From a virus, in IMG/VR virus record IMGVR_UViG_3300031521_000056, positions 1-64,000 of that record: a stretch of 64,000 bases of DNA, one strand, 5' to 3'. The position numbers and the translations under genes are program-made. Positions 36,178 to 45,750 of the stretch are shown in pieces (the first letter of the stretch is position 1; each line of letters starts with the position of its first letter). The notes under the pieces are model-generated. The model was not told where the DNA came from. It worked only from the letters and a program-made list of their open reading frames with translations, and searched no databases.

Positions 36178-37419
36178 TTATAATTCTTCTGCTATTTTAG
36201 CAATTCTACTTCTATAACATTCAGTTAACTCAACTTCACCATATAAGTCTTGTCCTCTAAACACTTCTGAAAGTCTTCTCATTCCATTATTTGAACCTTC
36301 GTATAGCTTATCATCTACTTGTGTATCAACATCACCATCAATAATAGCAATACAATCGTCTCCTATTCTTTGTAACGCTAATTTCATTAAGTCAATACTC
36401 ATATTTTGTGCCTCAGTAATATAGATACCTGCATTCATACCACTTGTATCAAATCCCCTAACATCACTCATAGGAAGTAATAATAACTTTCCTGTTCCAA
36501 TAAGTGTTTGGACATTAAGACTATCAGCCAATTTCCCTTGTAAAAATGCACCTATAGTTGAATCTAAAAGCTTCTCGTCTTTAGTTCCTTTATAGTAACC
36601 TAGTTTAACAGCACCCCTTGTAGCAACTGGATTAACAAACATTATAATCTTATCAATCTTACCCTTATCCATTTGACTAAATAAGAAATTCATAGCTAGA
36701 TGAGATTTTCCACTACCTGCTTTACCTTTAATTACTGTTATAGTATTGTTTTGAAAACTATCTAGAACACATTGTTGATAAAAGTCTTTGGCTTTCAACT
36801 TACCTAACATTTTACTTTGTATAGGCTTTACGTCCACTTGTACAAATCCAAATCTATCACCAATATATTTCCATGCATCAATTGGTTGATTTAATGTATC
36901 TTTTATAATTAAGTACTCATTTATTTCTAATCCATAAATGTTTTCTTTATTTTCTTTTTCATAAAATTTTGCTAATTCTTCATCTGTCATAATGATTTCA
37001 ACATAACCTTTATATGTTTCGATTTTTGTATTAGATTTAATTCCACTACATTTTAAATCAAATATATTCTTAGCTATGTTATAACAACAAATATCATCTG
37101 TAAAAAATTCTACATCATAACATTTCTCTAATAATTTAGCACAAGCAATTATTAAATTATCATTATCAGGTTCTAAATTCATTTTATCTAATAGTTTATA
37201 ATGTTTCTTTTCAACAACTATACATTCATAACTATCTTGATTTTCTCTTAAAAATCTAGTTACTTTTCTAGCTTCAAATCTAACATCTTCATCTTTATTT
37301 TTTGAAGTTTTAATATGTTCTAATTCTTGAAGGGTTATTGAACTTAAAAATATCTTTCCTTCTATTTCATCTATGCTATGTAATAATTCATTTGTATCAT
37401 AAAATTTAACCTTTTCCAT
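36178..37419 (-). CDS. PIN-PhoH fusion ATPase
   Basis: Residues about 1-125 form a PIN-type ribonuclease domain, with acidic residues such as D8 and the TDD at about 107-109. Residues about 200-413 form a PhoH ATPase with Walker A GKAGSGKS at 232-239 and an ITEAQNMS Walker-B-like segment. PhoH2-type proteins unwind and degrade RNA. Phages often carry such genes, perhaps to reshape host RNA. A box lies about 25 bases upstream of the small gene that follows it. Confidence 0.9.
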   Translation of the reverse strand: MEKVKFYDTNELLHSIDEIEGKIFLSSITLQELEHIKTSKNKDEDVRFEARKVTRFLRENQDSYECIVVEKKHYKLLDKMNLEPDNDNLIIACAKLLEKCYDVEFFTDDICCYNIAKNIFDLKCSGIKSNTKIETYKGYVEIIMTDEELAKFYEKENKENIYGLEINEYLIIKDTLNQPIDAWKYIGDRFGFVQVDVKPIQSKMLGKLKAKDFYQQCVLDSFQNNTITVIKGKAGSGKSHLAMNFLFSQMDKGKIDKIIMFVNPVATRGAVKLGYYKGTKDEKLLDSTIGAFLQGKLADSLNVQTLIGTGKLLLLPMSDVRGFDTSGMNAGIYITEAQNMSIDLMKLALQRIGDDCIAIIDGDVDTQVDDKLYEGSNNGMRRLSEVFRGQDLYGEVELTECYRSRIAKIAEEL

Positions 37420-37474
37420 AATTTTTACCCACTTTCCCTACCACCGTCTTACGGTATATTATTTTTTATATCAA

Positions 37475-37505
37475 AAAAGAAGCATATCTTAACATGCTTC
37501 TTTTT
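37475..37505 (-). terminator. Terminator overlapping the EDxHD-1 stop
   Basis: AAAAGAAGCAT pairs with ATGCTTCTTTT; the stop codon lies in the loop. Confidence 0.75.
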
Positions 37506-38493
37506 CTACATACTCAAATGTATAGCCTTTATATTGTCTATATTTACCTTTACATACTTTAGATACTTCACTATGATTAAAATTAACACCGAATTTTTCT
37601 AATGATATTCTTTCTAGTTCCCTAGTTGAGTTAAATTTACCTAAATATACTCCATCTTTGAACACTTTTAATTGCTTAGAATTACATTGTTTTGCATATT
37701 TCTGTGCTAATTTCATTGAATAATCTTTATTATTTATGAATTCTATTTTATTCACCCAATTCAATTTTATTCCTTTACTTATATATCTAGACACCGTAGT
37801 TGGACATAAATTAAACATTACTGCAATTTCATTCATTGTAATACCATTATCATTCCAATAAACACATATTTCTTTTACTAGATTTGATAATGCAAACTCT
37901 TCTACTTTATTCCAATCAATCTTACTTAAATCAAAAATAGTAGCCAAATTACTGTCTAATACATTGCGTTTTATAAACTCTAAATCTGAGTATCTACAAT
38001 CAATTACTATATAATTTTCTTTTTTAATTCCGTTTGCTAGAGCAAGTTCTTTTTTAATTATGTCATTTTCTTGCTCTTCCTCTAATGTTTTTGCATTTTT
38101 TCTATTAGTTTGTACGTAATGTTGAATTCCATGAGTTTCTATAATATATCTTTCTCCATCTAGTCCAAAACAAAAATCATATATTTTGTTTTCACACCAT
38201 AAATCATTTATTTTTTTGAATTGATATATAAAATCAGTTTTTAATTGCTCCAAAATGTTAAATATTACTTTTTCAGTATATGGGATTCCATCATTACAAA
38301 TACAGCCTATTGAATGAGTATTACATAAACTATTTATTGTAGTGGATTTCTCTTTTACTCTTCCGCAAATAGGACATTTAAAATTAACTCTCTTTGAAGT
38401 ATGTGGAGTATACTTTTTAGCTTCGTCATACCCACCTTGAAAGTATGGTATCATCCATAAAGTTTCATCATAATCTACTATTGTCTTTTTCAT
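37489..38493 (-). CDS. EDxHD/VSR-type homing endonuclease 1
   Basis: The 334-residue protein has cysteines of a zinc element (CPICGRVKEKS and CICNDG), then a PD-(D/E)XK/VSR-like nuclease core (YDFCFGLDGERYIIETHGIQHY) and an HTH (MNEIAVMFNLCPTTVSRYIS). A NUMOD1-like end completes it (VYLGKFNSTRELERISLEKF). This domain order matches free-standing phage homing endonucleases of the I-Bth0305I group. The start was set at the ATG 38493; ribosome binding is only moderate. A pseudoknot leader precedes it. Confidence 0.75.
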   Translation of the reverse strand: MKKTIVDYDETLWMIPYFQGGYDEAKKYTPHTSKRVNFKCPICGRVKEKSTTINSLCNTHSIGCICNDGIPYTEKVIFNILEQLKTDFIYQFKKINDLWCENKIYDFCFGLDGERYIIETHGIQHYVQTNRKNAKTLEEEQENDIIKKELALANGIKKENYIVIDCRYSDLEFIKRNVLDSNLATIFDLSKIDWNKVEEFALSNLVKEICVYWNDNGITMNEIAVMFNLCPTTVSRYISKGIKLNWVNKIEFINNKDYSMKLAQKYAKQCNSKQLKVFKDGVYLGKFNSTRELERISLEKFGVNFNHSEVSKVCKGKYRQYKGYTFEYVEKEAC

Positions 38494-38522
38494 ATTTCTC
38501 AATCTTCTTTCTATAATTTATT

Positions 38523-38605
38523 TCTCAATCATTAATAAAAATAGAGACATAGCCGATTGAGATAAGCTATTTAATTAAGGTCATGACTCCTCAATGTGTC
38601 TCTAT
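38523..38605 (-). ncRNA. Pseudoknot leader RNA, copy B
   Basis: ATAGAGACA (plus 38541-38549) pairs with TGTCTCTAT (38597-38605), and TCTCAATC (38523-38530) pairs with GATTGAGA (38555-38562); the stems cross. TAGC/GCTA frames one strand of the second stem. The sequences of both stems differ from copy A while pairing is kept. On the mRNA strand the first stem is followed by TTTTTATTAAT. Confidence 0.7.
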
Positions 38606-38650
38606 ATTTGAAAGGGGCTTTTAAAGATACCTCTTAGAACTTATATAACT

Positions 38651-38696
38651 ATAATAACATATAATAGTATAGTTATCAATATTTTATTAATTTGTT
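38651..38696 (-). promoter_or_regulatory. Box and promoter upstream of leader B
   Basis: Box (38696-38687), then TTGATA (38679-38674), 17 bases, TATTAT (38656-38651). A near-box (38522-38513) precedes the ribosome binding site. Confidence 0.7.
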
Positions 38697-38751
38697 TTAA
38701 TAAAAAAGAAGAACTAAATCATTTCTAATCTAATCCTTCTCAAATGTCTTA

Positions 38752-39057
38752 TTACTTATTTAAAGCTTTAGTTGCTTTAATTGTAACTTTATCATATGCT
38801 GGATAATCCTTAGCATCAATATTTATTGGTTCTCCGGTACTAGGATTTCTTCCTACTCTAGCATCCGAATGTTTAGCTTCAACATGTTTCTTTTCTACTT
38901 CTATGTATTTACCAGCCTTAACTTTTTGTCCTACTTCTAATCCATTAGATAATGCTTCCATTAGAGCATCTACTTCTTTTAGAAAACCCTCAGCTTCTTT
39001 TTTTGTTTCTAGTCCTAATGCATTTTTTGTTAATTCTAATAATCCTTCTTTGTTCAT
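38752..39057 (-). CDS. HU-like DNA-binding protein
   Basis: This 101-residue protein has the HU/IHF pattern: an N-terminal helix pair (MNKEGLLELTKNALGLE), the arm region with DARVGRNPSTGEPINI and a terminal KVTIKATKAL. It should bend or coat DNA and may help packaging, replication or control. The start follows AGAGGAGA. A box lies 77 bases upstream. Confidence 0.9.
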   Translation of the reverse strand: MNKEGLLELTKNALGLETKKEAEGFLKEVDALMEALSNGLEVGQKVKAGKYIEVEKKHVEAKHSDARVGRNPSTGEPINIDAKDYPAYDKVTIKATKALNK

Positions 39058-39160
39058 TTTAAAATCTCCTCTTTCTTCTCTCTAATTTTTTATTTATAAC
39101 CCTTGATAGGGATATTTACTAATTATCGTTCTATTAATTTATTAACTTAAAAGTTATATT

Positions 39161-39715
39161 TTATCTATATTTAATTTGTCTCTCTGTGATTTTACTAATT
39201 TCTTCTATAAATTTTTCGGCATTAGTATTTAAATCATTAAAATCGCAATTTACATTATATGTAACATTGTTAGGTCTTAATTTATACATAGTATTTCTTA
39301 ATTGTTGATTTTCTTCTCTTGTAATAATTGAATCTATACCATCTAAATCGTCTTTGTTATCAGTAAATATCCTTACTGTATCTATCAAAGTATCACCAGT
39401 ATGTATTCTTAATTCTTTTACAAAATACATTAATTTATACTTATTATATCTAATGTCTAATTTATTATTAATTGTATTTTTTATTGCAAATTTTAATTCT
39501 AAATCAAATATATCACCAATATTTATTTTTTCTAAATCATCATTTGTAGTAACAGTTTTGACTAATATAATTGTTGAATTCCAGTTTTTATCAATCATAA
39601 CTTTATTCTGCCAAGTGATTTTAAATTCTTCTTTATCAAATTTAGAAAATTTAATACCTCCACAATCTAAATAAGCATATCTGTTTAAGTATTCTTGTTC
39701 TTTATTATCTAACAT
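39161..39715 (-). CDS. Unknown protein, 184 residues
   Basis: This is a soluble protein with alternating strands and helices and no recognisable motif. The ATG at 39715 follows AAGAAGGAA, with a box at 39751. It stands in a set of small regulated genes downstream of the RNA polymerase. Confidence 0.6.
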   Translation of the reverse strand: MLDNKEQEYLNRYAYLDCGGIKFSKFDKEEFKITWQNKVMIDKNWNSTIILVKTVTTNDDLEKINIGDIFDLELKFAIKNTINNKLDIRYNKYKLMYFVKELRIHTGDTLIDTVRIFTDNKDDLDGIDSIITREENQQLRNTMYKLRPNNVTYNVNCDFNDLNTNAEKFIEEISKITERQIKYR

Positions 39716-39767
39716 ACAACATTCCTTCTTTTTAAATATATTTTAAAACATTAATTTGTTTTAATTA

Positions 39768-40235
39768 CTAATCCATTAATAGTCTCATATAATCATCTAT
39801 TATTTGTTGAGTATATTTATAACCTTTTGCATACTTTGGATACATAATACCATCTAAATCAAAATCTTCACTTGTTGCATTCTGTCTTAATTTCAATAAA
39901 TTTTTTGACTTATTTGTAAACTTATTAATCATATCATTAATAAAATCAACTATAATAGGATTTATTTTTGTAAGTGTATTTTTCATTTCTTCTTCAACAA
40001 CTTCTCCATTTACACAAAACTTGCCAGTAGATATGATGTCATTACTGTGATATCTAGATATTATTGTACTTCTCATTATTTGTGATAGTGTTTTTACAGA
40101 CGATATAAATACATTATTAAAGTTTCTATACTCTTCTATAATATCTAAATCATAAAGTCTTTTTAGTTCTTCAATTTCATCCATAATAGCATCTTCTTTA
40201 ATTTTAATTAGTTCTAATTGTTGCTTATTATTCAT
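39768..40235 (-). CDS. Unknown helical protein, 155 residues
   Basis: The protein is almost entirely helical (EELKRLYDLDIIEEYRN, MINKFTNKSKNLLKLRQ) and may form a coiled coil or dimer. No family is recognised. The ATG at 40235 follows AAAGGAGAAT. Its leader of about 100 bases includes a box at 40341. Confidence 0.6.
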   Translation of the reverse strand: MNNKQQLELIKIKEDAIMDEIEELKRLYDLDIIEEYRNFNNVFISSVKTLSQIMRSTIISRYHSNDIISTGKFCVNGEVVEEEMKNTLTKINPIIVDFINDMINKFTNKSKNLLKLRQNATSEDFDLDGIMYPKYAKGYKYTQQIIDDYMRLLMD

Positions 40236-40372
40236 ATCTATTCTCCTTTAGTGCTTGGTCACTACCCTTATATATTTTAAAACAACTTTTCAGTTGAATT
40301 AGACATTAAAACTGTAAGTTTATTGGTTTTTATTCTTCTATTAATTTATTTCGTTCACATTTATTTTTTACT

Positions 40373-40437
40373 CTTTCTCTCTAATGAACGCCAGTTATCT
40401 GTTATATAACCGAACGTCCATTTAGGAGAGAGAAAAG
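40373..40437 (+). repeat. Long intergenic hairpin
   Basis: CTTTCTCTCTAATG and CATTTAGGAGAGAGAAA form a long, slightly bulged stem between the genes at 40235 and 40632. Which strand is transcribed is unclear. The MKCYEK mini-frame follows on the plus strand. Confidence 0.5.
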
Positions 40438-40458
40438 TTAAATAAATAAAGGGGTAAA

Positions 40459-40524
40459 ATGAAATGTTATGAAAAAATTAAAAAGTATATCGCCACATTT
40501 ATGACTACATATAGTGACTTGTAG
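40459..40524 (+). CDS. Tiny 21-residue frame, MKCYEK type
   Basis: AAAGGGG precedes an ATG that opens MKCYEKIKKYIATFMTTYSDL. The upstream 35 bases and first six codons match the truncated copy at 7434. The repetition makes a real element more likely than chance, but coding is unproven. Confidence 0.3.
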   Translation: MKCYEKIKKYIATFMTTYSDL

Positions 40525-40631
40525 GTTTAGAAAATTATACTATTACCTACCATATTAGATTATCGGAATTCTTGATTTTCACACCATTCAAACACGCATG
40601 GTTATCACGTTTGTTGTAGTTTTACGTTTTC

Positions 40632-41402
40632 CTAAAATTTATTATTTTTATAATAATACTTTTTATTTTGTTCGTTTTTTATTTGTTTTGCACATTTATT
40701 ACAGTATTTTTGATTACTATTTTTAGTCTTTAGTTTAAATCTTTTCTTACAACATTCACATTCTTTCCAAACTTCACTATTCTTATATTCATAATAGTAG
40801 CTAATAACATTTTCAAAGTTATCAATATATATGAATTCTTCACTCTCTACATTTATATAATTTATTTTTAGAGAACTTGAATCACATGTATTTTTCATTA
40901 ATATATATTCATTCTCATATAGGTTGTATAAAAACTTCTTTTGTTCGTCTCCTGTATATCCAACTTTTGCTTCCCTAAAAATATCAGAGATACAATTATT
41001 TATCCATCCATTGCTTTTTGGATTTTTTATAATATTTATCTTTTGATATATTAACATTATAAATGATATTCTTTCTAATATGTCATTATTTAATGTTAAT
41101 ATATTATTCCATTCTTCTTTAGTTATTGAGATTCTTTTAATATTTAATAATTCATAAGAATCATATTTTGATACGCTTTTTATCATTTGTTCCAATACAG
41201 GTTGCCACTTAGTTTGTTTATAACCTATATAATTTCCAGCCATAAATCTATGTAATGTTTCAACTATTTGTTCTTTATCCATACCATCCTTGAAATAATT
41301 CTTTGTTAATATTCTTAGCGTTTCTAATGGTTTATCTGATATCTCATTTTTATCAATAGCTTTATTATATATTTCCAATTCATTTAATATTACTCCTCGC
41401 AT
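40632..41402 (-). CDS. Unknown protein with C-terminal zinc finger
   Basis: The 256-residue protein is helical with a C-terminal finger (CECCKKRFKLKTKNSNQKYC, then CNKC) and a Lys/Tyr-rich tail. The ATG at 41402 lies inside the end of the polymerase gene and follows GGAGGA, so it is translationally coupled to the YonO-like polymerase. A partner or specificity factor of that polymerase is an attractive guess with no direct proof. Confidence 0.55.
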   Translation of the reverse strand: MRGVILNELEIYNKAIDKNEISDKPLETLRILTKNYFKDGMDKEQIVETLHRFMAGNYIGYKQTKWQPVLEQMIKSVSKYDSYELLNIKRISITKEEWNNILTLNNDILERISFIMLIYQKINIIKNPKSNGWINNCISDIFREAKVGYTGDEQKKFLYNLYENEYILMKNTCDSSSLKINYINVESEEFIYIDNFENVISYYYEYKNSEVWKECECCKKRFKLKTKNSNQKYCNKCAKQIKNEQNKKYYYKNNKF

Positions 41403-44170
41403 ACTTTGTCCTCCAATTCTATTACTTTAAATTTTAACCCTTGCCATTCAATATCTCCGTTTTTATCTTGTAATGGATATTTATATTTCCTGTCATTCTT
41501 ATTTAATAAGTTTTCAATGATTTGTTCCCCACAAATATCCCATGCAAATTGCCTGTGGTTCTTGCCCTTATAAGTTATATCAATGACAATATTACATAAT
41601 ATTTCACTATTTGAGCACATCTCAATGGCTTTAGTTTTAAAATTTTCAACAAATATTTGTCTTTGACTATCTTTTTCTTCCTTTGTTAATTTATATCTTG
41701 CAGTTTGCCCAAATTGCTTTTGTTGTCTTAAATATTCTCTATATAGATTTTCAATTTCTAAGTATGTATTTTTATCATATTTTACCTTAGTCTTTAATAT
41801 CTCTTTGTCAAACCCATCAGAGTTATTAACTTTTAGTTTAATATCTTTGAATTCATCTTCAATTTTCCAACATATTTTATTCATAGTACATGGATTTGAA
41901 AATACTGGACTTTTATATTGTATTGAATTTAAAAACTTTATCTCATCTTCAGTTTTATTTTCCTTATTTTTTAATTCATCTAAAGTCAATCCAAATTTAA
42001 TTAATGAGTTATTTTTAACATTTTTAATAAATGTTCTATATTTATTAAATAAATTGTCATAGTTATAAATAAAGAAATAAGGCTTTTTGTTTACCATTAA
42101 TTTAATATTCTTATTTTTTTCTTCGCTTATTTCTTTACTATCTTCAAGTTTAACCTTATTACATTTATAATCATACCAATGTTTAGGCATTTGCTTAGCT
42201 TGAATTCCTTTTATTTTATCTATACTTTCTTGTTGATATGCTTGTCCACATATTATTCTATCCATTAATTCTTTATATTCTAATGTTCCTTCTTTTAATG
42301 AAGCTAATACATCGAACATTGCAGTAACTCTATTAGTAATAGTTCCAATATCATCACCAAAACCATTTTTATTTGATTTTTTTAATAAGCTTTCAGTAAC
42401 TTTTACTTTACTTGCTGACTTTTGTTCACAAATAATAGCTAATTCATTTCTAGTATTTCTAGTAATGACATCATCATCTATTTCTATTTCTGCATCTGAA
42501 TCAAAATCTGCCCCGTTCATAGCATCTGTTGTAGTATCCCAAGCATTAAACACTGTCATAGTTCTTATGTATTTAAACCATTTTCTTAATTCTTCATTAT
42601 CAACTAATTTATGTTTTCTAACATTATTGTGAGAAGTCATAGGTGAACGGAATCCTACTATTTCTTTTTTCCCCCTATCTGACCAAGTCCTACTATAGAA
42701 TTCTCCTTTTTTCAATAAACCCGTAATTGGTAATCCAAACATTGACTGACAGAGTGCATACATATCGCCTATAATTATTGAGTACGAACCATTAGTTTGA
42801 ATTACACCTTTCTTAGCTTCCTTTATTGTTTTTTCAATCATTTTATATATTTTACTTTTAACATATGAATCTTGTAACACTCTTTTATCTATTGTTAAAG
42901 CTCTTATATAATCATAATCTGATTTCAGAATATTGCCTTTTGTTATATGTATTCCTTTTGAAAATAGAATTGATTTTATATAATCACCACTTATAACATC
43001 TTTTATATTATTTACTGTTTCGGATGTTAATTCAGTAATATCTTCATCTGATAAGTTATAACTTTGTAAGTATTGATAATTCATATTTCTTTTTATTTCT
43101 AATTCTTTAGGAGTAACTTTTGTAACACTTAGTAAAAAATTATTCTTTTTACAATTGTTCAAGTAATCGTCTATATCATCATAAGCGTTCCATAGTTTTA
43201 GCATATTAGTAGTTAATATAATATCAATGTTTCTAATGTCATGTTTATTTCCCCAAGCATCTATAACTTCATATGTACCAGCTATTTCTTTTGCAAACAT
43301 TTCAAAATCATAAGTCACTAGCATTCCTTTTTCATATGACCATCTTGAGTTTACTCCACTTGGGATATAATCAGCAACTATATCCCCATTATCGTCTCCT
43401 TTAGTTAATCCCAAGTCAATAGCCCATTGTTCCATAATTGAAGGTCTTACCATTCCTCCGCCATCTGTAAAGTCTTTGTCAGCTTCATATTCAACATTAT
43501 GGTCTACTTTAAATCCACCTTTATCATTATCATACACTCTAATAACTTTATCTTTTATGTGAGTAGTTCCATCTTTAATAACTAATATTCTATCTGTTTG
43601 AGTTACTGGAGTAGATACACTTGCAGATAATGATTTATAAGCTTCAAACTTTGCTGGTATTATTGGAACGTCTTTTTTTCTTCCATTTTCTAATCTATCA
43701 TTTAATTCTTTATGTATTTCCTCAGTACAAAACATTACTGTATTTCCTTTTACACCTCCAGTAGTACCAATTAATCTTTTATATCTCTTCCCATTTATAA
43801 ATACACCTTTCTTTCCAGTTGCTCTATCAAAATCTGATTTTTTATCAAATACAATTGCTATATAATCTTTGATATATAACATTTTATCCAATTCATTATA
43901 TAATTCCATTATTTTTTCTTTATTTTTTTTACTATTCTTATCATTTTTTACATCTTTAATTTCCTTTTTGATTTCTTTAATTTGTTTTTCTGTGTTGTTA
44001 ATATTTCGTATTTCTCTTATGAATCTTAATAACTGACCATCCCCTAATGATATTAATTCTTCATTGTCTCTAGCTTCTTTTAAATTTATATCCAAGCTCC
44101 ATTTGCTTAACTTTAATCTTGATGAATGGATTTTTAATATAAATCTTTGACTATACAATTGCTTAGACAT
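41390..44170 (-). CDS. YonO-like single-chain RNA polymerase
   Basis: This is a 926-residue protein with the double-psi beta-barrel catalytic signature D555-F-D557-S-D559 (NGADFDSDAE), equivalent to the NADFDGD loop of the bacterial beta' subunit and to the DxDxD motif of YonO from SPbeta. Just before it, VGFRSPMTSHNNVRK resembles the RxPxxHR region of beta'. Upstream, PAKFEAYKSLSASVSTP may supply the lysines of the first barrel. Length is close to YonO (about 900). Such enzymes transcribe phage late genes without host sigma. The identification rests on the motif and size, not on a search. Confidence 0.8.
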   Translation of the reverse strand: MSKQLYSQRFILKIHSSRLKLSKWSLDINLKEARDNEELISLGDGQLLRFIREIRNINNTEKQIKEIKKEIKDVKNDKNSKKNKEKIMELYNELDKMLYIKDYIAIVFDKKSDFDRATGKKGVFINGKRYKRLIGTTGGVKGNTVMFCTEEIHKELNDRLENGRKKDVPIIPAKFEAYKSLSASVSTPVTQTDRILVIKDGTTHIKDKVIRVYDNDKGGFKVDHNVEYEADKDFTDGGGMVRPSIMEQWAIDLGLTKGDDNGDIVADYIPSGVNSRWSYEKGMLVTYDFEMFAKEIAGTYEVIDAWGNKHDIRNIDIILTTNMLKLWNAYDDIDDYLNNCKKNNFLLSVTKVTPKELEIKRNMNYQYLQSYNLSDEDITELTSETVNNIKDVISGDYIKSILFSKGIHITKGNILKSDYDYIRALTIDKRVLQDSYVKSKIYKMIEKTIKEAKKGVIQTNGSYSIIIGDMYALCQSMFGLPITGLLKKGEFYSRTWSDRGKKEIVGFRSPMTSHNNVRKHKLVDNEELRKWFKYIRTMTVFNAWDTTTDAMNGADFDSDAEIEIDDDVITRNTRNELAIICEQKSASKVKVTESLLKKSNKNGFGDDIGTITNRVTAMFDVLASLKEGTLEYKELMDRIICGQAYQQESIDKIKGIQAKQMPKHWYDYKCNKVKLEDSKEISEEKNKNIKLMVNKKPYFFIYNYDNLFNKYRTFIKNVKNNSLIKFGLTLDELKNKENKTEDEIKFLNSIQYKSPVFSNPCTMNKICWKIEDEFKDIKLKVNNSDGFDKEILKTKVKYDKNTYLEIENLYREYLRQQKQFGQTARYKLTKEEKDSQRQIFVENFKTKAIEMCSNSEILCNIVIDITYKGKNHRQFAWDICGEQIIENLLNKNDRKYKYPLQDKNGDIEWQGLKFKVIELEDKVCEE

Positions 44171-44210
44171 TCTGTCACTCTCCCTTTATTATAAATTAAT
44201 TTTTTTATGA

Positions 44211-44876
44211 TTAATCTTCATCAATCCAACCTTCTCTTACCATCATGTTATAAGTTGCAATACCCTCTCTTTCATCATCAAGTTCTTCTTGTTCTTCTTC
44301 TGTCAATTCATCATAAGCTTTTCCATATTTATTATCTGAATCTAAATCTAGTATTTTTTCATAATATTTATATTCAAATTCATCAATTTTTTCTTGAGTC
44401 TCAATACATTCTTTAATATTTAAGTCTGCTTTGATTACATATTTTGTTATATTTTTAAAAATATTAATAGTTTTAAAATACTTTGTATCATAATGGTTAT
44501 TAAAATTACAATAAAATTTATTGTCAAAATCAGTTTCATTCTTGAAATCAGGCAATTCTTCTTCAGAATCACAATAATTATTATATTTTGCAAAATTAGA
44601 ATAATTTATATCATCTGTTACTGATTCTGATTGAATTTGACATTGAATTTTATCATCTTTATACTCAAATATTAAAATTATACAACCGTTGTAATCCCAA
44701 TCTCTATCTAATGGATTATCTTTCAATTCAAAGCATATGTCTTGTATTATTCCATTTTCAAATTTATTATCTAATACTTTATATTCATCTAGTATATCAA
44801 ACCCGTTTCTTTTAATTTCATTTACCAAATTATCTACTGATGATAATATTTCTTTTATTTTACTACTCATTTCCAT
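44211..44876 (-). CDS. Acidic protein upstream of the polymerase
   Basis: The 221-residue protein is rich in Asp, Glu and Asn (YDELTEEEQEELDDE) and has no recognised domain. It is the next gene upstream of the polymerase and shares its short spacing, so it is probably co-transcribed. A sigma-A promoter and a box precede it (45029-45057, 44959). The ATG at 44876 follows AAGGAG. Confidence 0.6.
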   Translation of the reverse strand: MEMSSKIKEILSSVDNLVNEIKRNGFDILDEYKVLDNKFENGIIQDICFELKDNPLDRDWDYNGCIILIFEYKDDKIQCQIQSESVTDDINYSNFAKYNNYCDSEEELPDFKNETDFDNKFYCNFNNHYDTKYFKTINIFKNITKYVIKADLNIKECIETQEKIDEFEYKYYEKILDLDSDNKYGKAYDELTEEEQEELDDEREGIATYNMMVREGWIDED

Positions 44877-44944
44877 TTTACATTTCTCCTTTATTTTTCA
44901 TTCTTTATTTATTTTAAATTCCCAAAAAAACACGCATTTGATTT

Positions 44945-45237
44945 AAACTTTATTTATATTAATTTATTAATCATTATACAATACACTATTCTTTATCAGT
45001 TTTTATTTACTGAAACCAAAAGATTTTAATTCTAAGACGTTTTTATTACTTAGTCAACAAAGTATATTACTAACTAATTTTTAAAATTAAAACCCAAATA
45101 TTTTTAATTTAATAACATATATAATTAAATCAAAACTTTATCTGAATTTAATATAAAAATATTGACTTAACAACTTATTCGACTACGTATGCTAGAACCT
45201 GAAATAGACTAAATGTTTTAATCTGAGTAAATACTTT
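44945..45237 (-). promoter_or_regulatory. Promoter region ahead of the polymerase operon
   Basis: On the minus strand TTGACT (45057-45052), 17 bases, TAGAAT (45034-45029), then a box (44968-44959). The rest of this 290-base gap is AT-rich with no clear hairpin. Confidence 0.6.
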
Positions 45238-45711
45238 TTAACACCTATTACGTTTCTCTCTAGCTAATATCATACGTTGTCTTAATACTTCTCTTTCTTC
45301 ATCAGACAACTCTCTTTTATTTTCATTTAGCAATCCAGCTTTTCTATATGTATCTTCATTATTTCTAAACCATTTAAATAACTTTAAATTCTTTTGACTA
45401 AATGGACTTATTCCTGCTCCACTAGTTCTTATATTAAATACATCTACTAACTTATCTAAATCTTTTTCATCAAAATGTATTAATACTTCTGATTGAGTCA
45501 TATTTTTATAATTAATTTTTAAACTATCTAGTTTCTCTATTAGTTTATTCGATAGAACACCATCCCTATAATATACCAACGTATTCTCATTATAACGATA
45601 AACTTGTCCTTTATTACTACAATATATGTATAAGTCTTCTTTATTTGCTGGCTGTAATGTATTTCTATCGAACTCAACTACCACCCTATATGTATTACGA
45701 TACTTTAACAT
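45238..45711 (-). CDS. Unknown basic protein, 157 residues
   Basis: A soluble protein that ends in a basic region (REVLRQRMILAREKRNRC). No domain is recognised. The ATG at 45711 stands directly after a box-plus-AGGAGG (AATAAATTAATAGAAATAAG), the clearest example of a box fused to a ribosome binding site. Confidence 0.6.
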   Translation of the reverse strand: MLKYRNTYRVVVEFDRNTLQPANKEDLYIYCSNKGQVYRYNENTLVYYRDGVLSNKLIEKLDSLKINYKNMTQSEVLIHFDEKDLDKLVDVFNIRTSGAGISPFSQKNLKLFKWFRNNEDTYRKAGLLNENKRELSDEEREVLRQRMILAREKRNRC

Positions 45712-45750
45712 TATATTTCCTCCTTATTTCTATTAATTTATTAATATGTA

